Positions 52,532 through 60,461 of a stretch of DNA of 64,000 nt are shown in pieces. Below the pieces are notes generated by a model, which had not been told where the DNA came from, did no database searches, and was given only the letters and a program-made list of their open reading frames with translations. Origin of the DNA: a virus; IMG/VR virus record IMGVR_UViG_3300006484_003136, positions 1 through 64,000 of that record; one strand, given 5' to 3'. Positions within the stretch are counted from its first letter, which is position 1, and each line of letters begins with the position of its first letter. A program made the position numbers and the translations under genes.

Positions 52532-52543
52532 GTATATATTAAA
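52532..52543 (-). promoter_or_regulatory. TTTAATATATAC box abutting a start codon
   Basis: Minus-strand copy of the recurring box, 4 bases before the ATG at 52527. Confidence 0.5.
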
Positions 52544-52614
52544 TTTTAAAAACAAAAATTATATTATTATTTAGTTATATATCATGATGTTGCATGAAAG
52601 TGAATATATAGATA

Positions 52615-52857
52615 ATGTGGTATGTTTATATTTTAGAGTGTAGTGATTTGACGTTATATACCGGTATAACCAATAACGTAGAAAAGAGAATTGATACACA
52701 TAATAAGAAGAAAGGTGCTAAATACACCAAGACAAGAACACCAGTAAAACTGATGTATCAGTGTGAATTTGAAACAAAATCTTTGGCAGCAAAAGAAGAG
52801 TGGAGAATTAAACAACTAACAAGAATTCAAAAAATTTCTCTAATAAATCAAAAATAA
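52615..52857 (+). CDS. GIY-YIG domain protein (YhbQ/UPF0213 type)
   Basis: An 80-residue, single GIY-YIG nuclease domain: WYVYILEC, then LYTGITNNVEKRI with the conserved Tyr/Gly-Ile and Arg, and a late WRIKQLTR with the catalytic Glu in KEEWR. It matches the small UPF0213/YhbQ group, whose bacterial members cut branched or damaged DNA. No extra binding domain, so not a typical homing endonuclease. Ends 17 bases before the HAD fusion gene. Confidence 0.8.
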   Translation: MWYVYILECSDLTLYTGITNNVEKRIDTHNKKKGAKYTKTRTPVKLMYQCEFETKSLAAKEEWRIKQLTRIQKISLINQK

Positions 52858-52861
52858 TTCT

Positions 52862-52869
52862 TATCTTTG
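52862..52869 (+). promoter_or_regulatory. Host-type -7 box TATCTTTG close to the start
   Basis: Exact TAnnTTTG match with a 5-base gap to the ATG of the HAD fusion gene, so a leaderless mRNA is possible. No TTG at -33. Confidence 0.45.
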
Positions 52870-52874
52870 CTATT

Positions 52875-53708
52875 ATGAAAACAATATTTCTTGACATAGA
52901 CGGCGTTCTAAACGTAGATTATGATGATAAAGACCAATTCGGTCATATCTTCAGGGATGAATACGTCCAGAACTTAAAGGAAATTATTGAAAAAACAGGT
53001 GCGAAAATCGTTATCTCTTCCACTTGGAAAGATAAAGGTATTCAAAGAATGTTAGATCTATGGAAAGAACGTCAACTACCAGGTGAAATTATTGATGTAA
53101 CACCAGATTGTGTAGATGTATGTGAATCAACCAATATAGTTTATTATGACCAAGTAAAAAGAGGTCATGAAATTAAACTTTGGTTAGATAGACACCCAGA
53201 AGTAACCCAGTATGTTATATTTGATGATATACAAGATTTCCTGGACGAACAACAAGATTATTTTGTAAATTGTTCAACAGGAGAACCAGTAAAACCTTGG
53301 AAATTAGGAATTCCAGGACTAAAAGAAGAATGTAAAATTAAAGCAATAAATATATTAAACATGAAAGATAAAATAGAATTTTCGGAATTTTTAGATGCTT
53401 CATCTAAATTAGAAATTAAAACAGGTAAGATTATATCAGTAACAGATGTACCTAAATCAGATAAACTTATTAAGTTAGAAGTTGATTTTGGTGAAGATAC
53501 ACCGAGAGTTGTTGTAACAAACATTAAACCTTCTTTAGGTGAGAACTACGTTGATAAATTAGAAGGGTACTCTTTCTTGTTCATAACAAATTTAAAACCT
53601 GTTAAGATGATGGGGATTGAGTCACACGCGATGATTATGCCAGGTGAATTAGAAAATGGTACACCAGTATTTGTGGTAAATGCCAAACCAGGCACTAAAA
53701 TACTATAA
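52875..53708 (+). CDS. HAD phosphatase fused to a tRNA-binding (EMAP/MetRS-C type) OB domain
   Basis: A 277-residue fusion. Residues 1-150: HAD domain with FLDIDGVL (D7, D9), SSTW, a GHEIKLWL Lys region and IFDDIQDF (D117, D118), resembling HAD domains of RNA-repair proteins. Residues about 168-277: a tRNA-binding OB fold as in the C-terminus of MetRS, with IKTGKI, KSDKLIKLEVDFG, NLKPVKMMGIES and MIMPGE. This joins a phosphatase to a tRNA-binding module. A role in tRNA end healing or tRNA turnover is inferred. No frameshift or stop separates the halves. Its stop overlaps the next gene by 1 base. Confidence 0.8.
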   Translation: MKTIFLDIDGVLNVDYDDKDQFGHIFRDEYVQNLKEIIEKTGAKIVISSTWKDKGIQRMLDLWKERQLPGEIIDVTPDCVDVCESTNIVYYDQVKRGHEIKLWLDRHPEVTQYVIFDDIQDFLDEQQDYFVNCSTGEPVKPWKLGIPGLKEECKIKAINILNMKDKIEFSEFLDASSKLEIKTGKIISVTDVPKSDKLIKLEVDFGEDTPRVVVTNIKPSLGENYVDKLEGYSFLFITNLKPVKMMGIESHAMIMPGELENGTPVFVVNAKPGTKIL

Positions 53709-54073
53709 TGAAACTAATTAAGGTAGGAGATTTAATTCATAATCACCTCGGTGGGAAATCTACCGAGGTTTCCTATGTTATGGTAGATACTGAAAATAAA
53801 TTCTATAAAAAAATATTAAATAATAAAGAATTTATAGATAAGTATTCTATACAAAGATGTAAAGGTATTGTAAATCAAGAACCAGCTAATGTAGATTTAT
53901 TAGAAATAGATCAAATAGTTACAAGTAATCAAAATGTAGGAATTATGTCACTACAAAAAACATCAAAGATTATTGAGATTATTGATGATCTAATTATTAC
54001 AGATTCAAACCTTTTTATTGTTGATGATATAAGTTTCTATAGAGATAAAATTTTAAGTAAATTAGGAATATGA
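53708..54073 (+). CDS. Hypothetical protein
   Basis: A 121-residue protein starting MKLIKVGDLIHNHLG, of mixed strands and helices and without a known motif. Its ATG shares one base with the stop of the HAD fusion gene, and its stop overlaps the next start by ATGA, so it belongs to the same transcript. Confidence 0.55.
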   Translation: MKLIKVGDLIHNHLGGKSTEVSYVMVDTENKFYKKILNNKEFIDKYSIQRCKGIVNQEPANVDLLEIDQIVTSNQNVGIMSLQKTSKIIEIIDDLIITDSNLFIVDDISFYRDKILSKLGI

Positions 54074-54462
54074 TAACAACACAATCAACACACACCAGTT
54101 ATAATCAAGCAAGCTTTCATTTACCTGCTTACAGTAAGATTTTAAATATATTTTATGACAATGATCAATTTACAATTTTATATGAATATGACAGTAACGA
54201 AACAGAAAGCAAAACATTTGTAATAGAATTTTGGAATGAAAGAAGTAGTAATAGTGCTATTTATGAACCATCATTTGGATTTAACTATTGGGGAAGTATT
54301 ACAAAGACAAATCCAACTTTAGATAGTCAATCAAGTGGTGCCGGAATGAGTACAAATATTTCATTCAACTTGATTACTTTTACGAGTAATTTTCATATCT
54401 TTGTAAAAGAAATTTTATCTACTGCAGAAATGAGAGATAAGAAAATTGAAGAAATAATTTAA
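54070..54462 (+). CDS. Hypothetical protein
   Basis: A 130-residue protein with a Thr/Ser/Tyr-rich beta region (NPTLDSQSSGAGMSTN) and a helical end. Not recognised. Coupled to the preceding gene by ATGA; the next gene has its own TTTAATATATAA box. Confidence 0.55.
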   Translation: MITTQSTHTSYNQASFHLPAYSKILNIFYDNDQFTILYEYDSNETESKTFVIEFWNERSSNSAIYEPSFGFNYWGSITKTNPTLDSQSSGAGMSTNISFNLITFTSNFHIFVKEILSTAEMRDKKIEEII

Positions 54463-54469
54463 TATATAA
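54458..54469 (+). promoter_or_regulatory. TTTAATATATAA box abutting a start codon
   Basis: Copy of the recurring box, 3 bases before the ATG at 54473; overlaps the end of the preceding gene. Confidence 0.5.
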
Positions 54470-54472
54470 ATT

Positions 54473-54946
54473 ATGATAACAAAATTTAGTAGTATAGTGA
54501 ACGAAAGTTCAACAGCAAAATTCAAAATTGGTATCGATATACACGGAGTAATCGATGCAATTCCAGAATTCTTTGTATTTTTAGCAGACTCTGTTATAAA
54601 AAATGGTGGTGAAGTGCATGTAATCACTGGAGGGGAATGGACAGATAAATTAGAAAAACAACTACACGGTATAAACTATACTCATAAATTCTCAGTTTAT
54701 GATCACCTATTAAAAACCGCAGAAATCTTAGGTGAGATTGAATTTCCGGATGGAACTATTCAGAAAAAATTCGATGATGTTTTATGGGATTCAACAAAAG
54801 CAGAATATTGTAAAGAAAATAATATAGACCTTCATATTGATGATACTTTATGTTATAATGATTACTTTACTACACCATTTGCAAGATTGTGGTCTCACAA
54901 CGGTAACGAAAAATCTTCACATAAAGATATTAGACACTTAGACTAA
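54473..54946 (+). CDS. HAD-fold protein with altered motif I and targeting-type leader
   Basis: A 157-residue protein starting MITKFSSIVNESSTAK, a loose copy of the shared peptide with an NE-S site. It then shows a HAD-like body: IGIDIHGVID (D22; the usual second Asp of DxD is His24), VITGGE, and KAEYCKENNIDLHIDDT. Replacing the second Asp, the acid/base in HAD phosphatases, suggests altered or lost phosphatase activity. Could be a nucleotidase-like or binding protein. It has its own box and is followed by the methyltransferase gene. Confidence 0.65.
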   Translation: MITKFSSIVNESSTAKFKIGIDIHGVIDAIPEFFVFLADSVIKNGGEVHVITGGEWTDKLEKQLHGINYTHKFSVYDHLLKTAEILGEIEFPDGTIQKKFDDVLWDSTKAEYCKENNIDLHIDDTLCYNDYFTTPFARLWSHNGNEKSSHKDIRHLD

Positions 54947-54976
54947 ACATTTTTTAATTCTCACATATAATCTAAT

Positions 54977-55945
54977 ATGGAAGAATTAAAAATTATAAGC
55001 CTATTCTCAGGGTATGGCACTCAAGAACTAGCACTAAAGTATAGTGGTATTAAATACCGTAACGTCGCAAATTGTGACATTCTTAAATCAGCAAACGAAG
55101 CGTACGACTCACTACACACTACCGAACAAGGTAATTTAGGTGATGTATCTAAAGTTGATGAAAAAACTTTCCCACATTGTGATTTTTTAACATACTCATT
55201 TCCCTGTCAAGATATATCTATCTCTGGTGTACAACGTGGTATTGAAAAAGGAACACGAAGTGGTTTATTATACGAAGTAGAAAGAATCGTAGAACATAAT
55301 AAACCAAAGTATCTACTAATGGAAAATGTGAAAAATTTAGTTTCAAAAAATCACATCAAAAAATTTAATGATTACATTGAAAAACTTAACTCTTTAGGTT
55401 ATGGTTCAGCTTGGATGGTACTTAATGGTGCCGACTTCGGCTGTCCTCAAAATAGAGAAAGAGTTTTCATGTTTTCAGTATTAGGAGAATCTTCTTTAGA
55501 TGTTTCTAATAAAATGATGAGTGTTCACAATCATAAAAAAACTAGAGTTCCAATGAAACCATTTATTGATACAACTGCGGATAATAGTTTATTTATTACA
55601 CCACCTTATGAAATAAATACGCCTAAACTAAACTCTGTTTGTAGAATGATTGCTCGAAGAAGTGATATAAAATATGATCAAACAAGAAGAATCTACTCAA
55701 TAGATGGTTGTTCACCTTGTTTAACTACATCAGGTTCACCACAAATTATGTTAGATGATAAGAAAATTAGAACTTTAACTGCAAGAGAAGGTTATCGTTT
55801 TATGGGAGTTAAAGATGAGGATATTGATAATTTACTAACTACAAGTTTAACAACTAAACAACACGTAGCACTAGCTGGAAATTCAATATGTGTTCCAGTA
55901 ATGCAAGCTATCTTTGAACAATTTTTCACAGAGTATATGAACTAA
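54977..55945 (+). CDS. DNA (cytosine-5) methyltransferase
   Basis: A 322-residue C5-methyltransferase with motifs in order: I SLFSGYGTQELAL (8-20), IV SFPCQD with catalytic Cys77, VI MENVKN (115-120), VIII PQNRERVF, and X AGNSICV near 307. The target-recognition region lies at about 190-280. No restriction enzyme gene is next to it, so it is an orphan enzyme, which in phages usually protects the genome from host restriction. The recognition sequence is not readable here. Confidence 0.92.
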   Translation: MEELKIISLFSGYGTQELALKYSGIKYRNVANCDILKSANEAYDSLHTTEQGNLGDVSKVDEKTFPHCDFLTYSFPCQDISISGVQRGIEKGTRSGLLYEVERIVEHNKPKYLLMENVKNLVSKNHIKKFNDYIEKLNSLGYGSAWMVLNGADFGCPQNRERVFMFSVLGESSLDVSNKMMSVHNHKKTRVPMKPFIDTTADNSLFITPPYEINTPKLNSVCRMIARRSDIKYDQTRRIYSIDGCSPCLTTSGSPQIMLDDKKIRTLTAREGYRFMGVKDEDIDNLLTTSLTTKQHVALAGNSICVPVMQAIFEQFFTEYMN

Positions 55946-55948
55946 AAA

Positions 55949-55968
55949 AACCCACTTTCGAGTGGGTT
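55949..55968. terminator. Bidirectional intrinsic terminator
   Basis: 8-bp arms AACCCACT / AGTGGGTT with a stable TTCG loop, between converging genes. Confidence 0.75.
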
Positions 55969-55970
55969 CT

Positions 55971-56180
55971 TCATTTTCCTATTTTTAAAATTATCTTATG
56001 TTCTGCTGAACGAGTTATTCCTTTTATAGTATAATCTTTAAGGCCTTCCATTCTCACAAATCTAAGTAATTTAGTTAATCTACTACTATACAACTCCTCT
56101 GGCTTACCGTTCTCAGTAAACTCAAGTAGGTATTCCATGAATACATCCTTATTTTCGTTAAATTCTTTCAAGTACCTCAT
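55971..56180 (-). CDS. Small protein with N-terminal targeting-type peptide
   Basis: A 69-residue protein starting MRYLKEFNENKDVFM, a copy of the shared peptide. The rest is helical and basic (LTKLLRFVRMEGLKDY). Function unknown. Its size and leader resemble small internal head proteins (inference). Confidence 0.6.
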   Translation of the reverse strand: MRYLKEFNENKDVFMEYLLEFTENGKPEELYSSRLTKLLRFVRMEGLKDYTIKGITRSAEHKIILKIGK

Positions 56181-56231
56181 AATTATTTTCCTTATGCTAT
56201 ATATAAATAAAAATTACCTAAAAGTACCTTT

Positions 56232-56378
56232 TTAAGACTTTATTGTGTTTTTCTTCAAAAAATCAATAATTATTCTTTCAAATAACTTATTTTTATCATA
56301 TCCTACCTTATCTAGATGTTCTTTGTAACGTGTAACAATTTCATCATCTAATAAAAGAAATATATTTTTCTTTTCCAT
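56232..56378 (-). CDS. Ribbon-helix-helix-like DNA-binding protein
   Basis: A 48-residue basic protein. It has a short strand followed by two helices in the pattern of Arc/MetJ ribbon-helix-helix regulators: KNIFLLLDDEIV (strand), a helix to YKEHLDKVGYDK, then KNKLFERIIIDFLKK as the second helix. Such proteins bind DNA as dimers and often repress their own genes. It is divergent from the 97-residue gene, so it may control that intergenic region. Called from the pattern; too short to be certain. Confidence 0.5.
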   Translation of the reverse strand: MEKKNIFLLLDDEIVTRYKEHLDKVGYDKNKLFERIIIDFLKKNTIKS

Positions 56379-56412
56379 ATTATTATATATATAATAAAAT
56401 TATATAAAAGTT

Positions 56413-56706
56413 ATGATGTTTAAAATACTAAATCAATCATTATACATATGTGATACTATGGGGAATCTTGGTAGAAAAATATCTGAAAATGTTGCCTTTG
56501 GTACATATGATGAATCACAGAATATTTTTTTAATAACCAGTATAGATGGTAAATTAGAAACTAAAGATATTGGTGGTAATCCGATAAGAGTTTTATCACA
56601 CGGTGTATTAGAAGCAAGATTTTCAGGAACAGATATTCTAGTTCGTAAGAAAGATGGTAAAAATGTTCTTATAGATAAAGTAGGAAATATTAAAAGATAT
56701 TTTTAA
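56413..56706 (+). CDS. Small beta-rich hypothetical protein
   Basis: A 97-residue protein (start at either 56413 or 56416, an ATGATG pair) made mostly of short beta-strands separated by Gly turns (GNLGRK, SIDGKLETKDIGG, KKDGKNVLIDKVGN). It looks like a repeat beta fold but no family is recognised. Its stop overlaps the end of the convergent 574-residue gene. Confidence 0.5.
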   Translation: MMFKILNQSLYICDTMGNLGRKISENVAFGTYDESQNIFLITSIDGKLETKDIGGNPIRVLSHGVLEARFSGTDILVRKKDGKNVLIDKVGNIKRYF

Positions 56707-58427
56707 ATTATTCTTAAATATCTAGGAGTTTCAAAATCATAAGTTTGAATAGAAAGGGCGTGTCTCATCATTTTGGTAATAATATCATTACCTAAATTTG
56801 GATCCACTTTATATATCGTTGCGATAGAAACTAATATTTGTAAAGATTGTAATTTGGATATTAATTTATTTTTAATATTACCATCTTCCTCTTCAGTTTT
56901 AGATAAATCAGTATATTTAATAACTTTATCCCAAGAAGTACCAGTAAATTCACCTTTTTTAATATTTGGAATTTGCTGAGTAGAAGGCATTTCCATAATA
57001 TCAACACCATTTGCAAATTCTCTTAGACTAAGTAATTCATTGTATAAAATACTAATAGAATTTCTTAAATCCATAAGAGTTCTTTTTTTAAGTTCAGAAT
57101 GCTTCTCTATCTCATCTAAATTAAACCTTTTATCATCTTTATAAATATCTAATATAGATTTTATTGCAGTAAAAGATATTTTTCCATGTCTCGACGAAGA
57201 ACCAATTACCTCACCATCAACATTTACAGAGTTGCCAGTATTTGATGAGTCAATAGTAATATCTCTATTTTTTCTAATTGTATTTTCTTCTCCATCTGTA
57301 GTACGTTCTTCACTCCATTTAGATATGGTAGAAATTTTTGACCCAATTCCTTTAGTAGGATCTTGTGTTATTCTAAAATATTTAATATCAAAATCAGGTA
57401 GTTTTTTATTTCTTTCTTTATTTACAATTATTTGAAATGTTTCCTTACCAGATTTTATCTTTTTAAGTGATATTGGTATTAAAATATTACGATCAAAATA
57501 ATCATCCATAATATTTATTAAATTCTCTAAGGGTTTCAAAGAATCTATACTAATCTTACAATCCTCAATTGCTTTATTTAATTCTGTAATAAAGTCTGTC
57601 TGTATAATATAAACATCTGCTGGACAAAATTTAGAAAAATTAATAGAAGCTGTCTTATTTGAACCATTTTTATTTTTACCAACCACTTTTTTATTTTTTA
57701 ACTCATTGAACTTTTCTATCAATAAACGAACAGGTGACTGTTTATCATTATTAGACTCATGAAAAACAGAATAACTCTTTCCCGTTGAAAACTTACCTCT
57801 AAATTTTAATAACTCCTCAGGTACTTTAACAAAAGTATTGAACCAATCTCTATTAGAAGATAAACTATCTAACATATCTTCTGTGATTACAACATTACTA
57901 TCTAAATAAATATGAATTCTTTTTAATGCTTCCGCATCTTTGTTACAATAACTTTCCCAAAAATCTAAAACTTCAGAAATAAGGATAGGTTTTTCAGGAT
58001 ACTTTAACTTATATGCTATAAATAAACATTGAATTGCTTCATATTCCCTAGTTAAAACACCTGGACCAACTGCACCAAATTCTGTAGTTTTCTTTATTTG
58101 ATTTAGTCTAAATTCTTCTTTACCAGAAACAAAAACATCTTTATATCTAGGCTTACCGAATAACTTAGCACCTTTAATATCATCATAAGTATTAGTATTT
58201 CCTTTCTTAATAGCATTTGCTGCAATACTAGGAACTACATCCTCACCATCAACTTTTATATGATCAATAGTTCGTTCACCTTCTCCTTTTATAGTTAATT
58301 TAACTTCTGGCTCTTGTAATTTCTTTATTAAAGCATTACCCCTCTTTTCACCACCTCTACTCTTTTCTAACTCACCTAGGTTAAGTTCAACTTCTTCAAA
58401 AAATTTAAGATACTTTAAAACTCTCAT
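56703..58427 (-). CDS. Large protein with N-terminal targeting-type peptide
   Basis: A 574-residue protein starting MRVLKYLKFFEEVELN, a copy of the shared peptide, followed by a Lys/Glu-rich region. A conserved-looking central segment has FSKFCPADVYIIQTDFI, recalling PADIW/PADVY motifs in some phage proteins of unknown function. The rest is helical and basic with no clear catalytic motif. A TTTAATATATAG box ends 3 bases before the ATG. Large packaged proteins of this sort could be ejected into the host (inference). Confidence 0.6.
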   Translation of the reverse strand: MRVLKYLKFFEEVELNLGELEKSRGGEKRGNALIKKLQEPEVKLTIKGEGERTIDHIKVDGEDVVPSIAANAIKKGNTNTYDDIKGAKLFGKPRYKDVFVSGKEEFRLNQIKKTTEFGAVGPGVLTREYEAIQCLFIAYKLKYPEKPILISEVLDFWESYCNKDAEALKRIHIYLDSNVVITEDMLDSLSSNRDWFNTFVKVPEELLKFRGKFSTGKSYSVFHESNNDKQSPVRLLIEKFNELKNKKVVGKNKNGSNKTASINFSKFCPADVYIIQTDFITELNKAIEDCKISIDSLKPLENLINIMDDYFDRNILIPISLKKIKSGKETFQIIVNKERNKKLPDFDIKYFRITQDPTKGIGSKISTISKWSEERTTDGEENTIRKNRDITIDSSNTGNSVNVDGEVIGSSSRHGKISFTAIKSILDIYKDDKRFNLDEIEKHSELKKRTLMDLRNSISILYNELLSLREFANGVDIMEMPSTQQIPNIKKGEFTGTSWDKVIKYTDLSKTEEEDGNIKNKLISKLQSLQILVSIATIYKVDPNLGNDIITKMMRHALSIQTYDFETPRYLRII

Positions 58428-58430
58428 AAA

Positions 58431-58442
58431 CTATATATTAAA
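58431..58442 (-). promoter_or_regulatory. TTTAATATATAG box abutting a start codon
   Basis: Minus-strand copy of the recurring box, 3 bases before the ATG at 58427. Confidence 0.5.
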
Positions 58443-58485
58443 AAAATAATTGACTTTTCACATAAAAAAAAATAATATATACATT

Positions 58486-59883
58486 ATGAATAATAAAATA
58501 TCAAAATACGACGAATTTTTACTAGAAAAAGACATGATGCTTTTATTAGAAGCAACAATTGTACTAGATGATAAGTTTTATGACTTATTGAAAAAAATAA
58601 AATCTCCAGTTGCATCTGAATTATTAAAATTAGACGGTGAAGAGGTAGATACTAACTATAACTATATCTCATATGATGTAGATAAAGAAGATAAAGTATT
58701 CTTTACACCAGATGATAAAGCAAAAAAAGTAGAAGATCCTAAAACAATTAAAAAATCTGACATGAATGTTGGTAGATTTGTAAGAGCAATTCTAACCAAA
58801 GCAGGCATCGAAGTTAAACCAAAAGATCTTGAAGATTTTGTAAGTAAATATAAAGCAACTATCTTAATAGAGAAAGAATCTTTTACAAGATTTGAAATAG
58901 TTAATGGTAACGATATTAAAAAATGGTATCACGTAGAAAATTACGATAAAGAATTAGGAACACTAGGTTCTTCCTGCATGAGATATCCAAAATGTCAACA
59001 ATTCTTATCAATCTATTCCGATAATCCGGATAGAGTATCACTTATTATATTAAGATCTGTAGAGAATCCAGATAAAATTACAGCTAGAGCACTTCTTTGG
59101 TTAGATGATAAAGGAAGAAAATTTATGGACCGAGTTTATATTATAAACCATTCTGATACTGAATTATTTATAGACTTTGCAAAAGAAAACGAATTCTATT
59201 ATAAAATGAATCAAACATTCCACACAGGTGATCCTATTATGTTTAATGGAGAACAACTTGAAAGAGAAGATAGCTGGGTTTATGTTACATTAGAACAATC
59301 AAATTTTGATGATTATCCTTATATGGATACACTGAAATATCTTCTAAGAGACAAAGGACAACTTAGTACAAACTATAACTCAAACTACGATGCAGAACTA
59401 ACTAGTACCGATGGTGGAGATGGTTCTTGTGATAATTGTGGTGGAAGAGGTAGTTTTGAATGTGAAGAATGTGATGCAGGAGAAAGACAATGTTACAGAT
59501 GTGATGGAGAAGGAGAACAAGAATGTTCTGAATGTGAAGGTGATGGAACAGAGAACTGTCCAAAATGTGATGGAGATGGTGAAGTAGAGTGTCGTGATTG
59601 TGATGGTTATGGCGAAGTAGAGTGTGAAACTTGTGATGGAGACGGAACTGATGAAGAAGGTGAAGAATGCACTGACTGTGAAGGAAATGGGAAAAAATCA
59701 TGTGATGATTGTCATGGTGATGGTAGATCAACTTGTGATAAATGTGACGGAGAATGTACAGTAGAATGTAAAGAATGTGGAGGTCGTGGTCTAGAAGAAT
59801 GTGGAAGATGTGATGGTGATGGAACATCAGAATGTGATGAATGTGGAGGTAGTGGTAGAGTTGATTGTTATGAATGTAACTAA
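58486..59883 (+). CDS. Zinc-repeat paralogue 3 (SCM domain plus DnaJ-type CxxCxGxG repeats, targeting-type peptide)
   Basis: A 465-residue paralogue of the proteins at 45471 and 46967. The start at 58486 gives MNNKISKYDEFLLEKD, a copy of the shared peptide; the longer TTG-initiated frame is rejected. It keeps MNVGRFVRAIL, SSCMRYPKC, IYSDNPDRVSLII, ITARALLWLDDKG, FMDRVYI and SDTELF, then YPYMDTLKY. The C-terminal array has 14 CxxC pairs (up to seven zinc sites), the longest of the three. It is about 10 kb from the other two, so it is an older or transposed duplicate. A large frame on the opposite strand of the array is only a composition artefact. Confidence 0.75.
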   Translation: MNNKISKYDEFLLEKDMMLLLEATIVLDDKFYDLLKKIKSPVASELLKLDGEEVDTNYNYISYDVDKEDKVFFTPDDKAKKVEDPKTIKKSDMNVGRFVRAILTKAGIEVKPKDLEDFVSKYKATILIEKESFTRFEIVNGNDIKKWYHVENYDKELGTLGSSCMRYPKCQQFLSIYSDNPDRVSLIILRSVENPDKITARALLWLDDKGRKFMDRVYIINHSDTELFIDFAKENEFYYKMNQTFHTGDPIMFNGEQLEREDSWVYVTLEQSNFDDYPYMDTLKYLLRDKGQLSTNYNSNYDAELTSTDGGDGSCDNCGGRGSFECEECDAGERQCYRCDGEGEQECSECEGDGTENCPKCDGDGEVECRDCDGYGEVECETCDGDGTDEEGEECTDCEGNGKKSCDDCHGDGRSTCDKCDGECTVECKECGGRGLEECGRCDGDGTSECDECGGSGRVDCYECN

Positions 59884-59886
59884 ATT

Positions 59887-60432
59887 ATGATATACTTGAA
59901 GAAATTTAATGAGTCTAAAAGACTTACAGAAGATGATGTAACTTATTCAGTATTAGAAATATTGGATGAAGGTTTTACTTTTAATGGAGATCTTTCTAAA
60001 ATGATTGCACACTTTAACTTTACTAGTACAGTGCGATTTTCGAGCACACCAGTGAATATGCTTTCATTTGTTAGAAGATGTGATACTAATAAAAATGAAA
60101 GAACTGATAGATTTAACGTACCAAGTGATAAAGGAAGATGGATTTTACAAGCGACCGGTATCGAAAGAAATGGAGACTATAGTGGATTTCAATATGGTAA
60201 TGTTTGGAGAAAGAAAAACTATGAAATTCCTAAAGAACAAGAGTATCTTCGTTACATAGGATTTGAATCTGCAATTAAATTACTAAGACTAACCGATTAT
60301 AAATATGTAACTTTATCAATACATTCAATTCCTAGTGGTGGAGCACATAAAGAAGACTTCTTTACAACCACCGAATGTATTAAGTTTACATTTAGTAATG
60401 ATTGTTACACTTCTCCAATATCAGAAGATTAA
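59887..60432 (+). CDS. Hypothetical protein with N-terminal targeting-type peptide
   Basis: A 181-residue protein starting MIYLKKFNESKRLTE, a copy of the shared peptide. A central beta region and an aromatic-rich part (WRKKNYEIPKEQEYLRYI) precede a beta C-terminus. Not recognised. It starts 3 bases after zinc-repeat paralogue 3, so the two are very likely co-expressed. Confidence 0.6.
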   Translation: MIYLKKFNESKRLTEDDVTYSVLEILDEGFTFNGDLSKMIAHFNFTSTVRFSSTPVNMLSFVRRCDTNKNERTDRFNVPSDKGRWILQATGIERNGDYSGFQYGNVWRKKNYEIPKEQEYLRYIGFESAIKLLRLTDYKYVTLSIHSIPSGGAHKEDFFTTTECIKFTFSNDCYTSPISED

Positions 60433-60461
60433 ACTTTTTAATTTTTTTTCATAAAATATTT

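Noticed and set aside
59402-59827. His-rich 141-codon frame on the minus strand
   Set aside because: It is the complement of the zinc array; its His/Leu richness follows from the codon pattern of the real gene.
45471-59883. Short regular repeats (GATGGTGAT, TGTGAAG and similar) that look like a CRISPR array or satellite
   Set aside because: They are the codons of CxxCxGxG units in the three zinc-repeat proteins; there are no unique spacers and the reading frame is unbroken.
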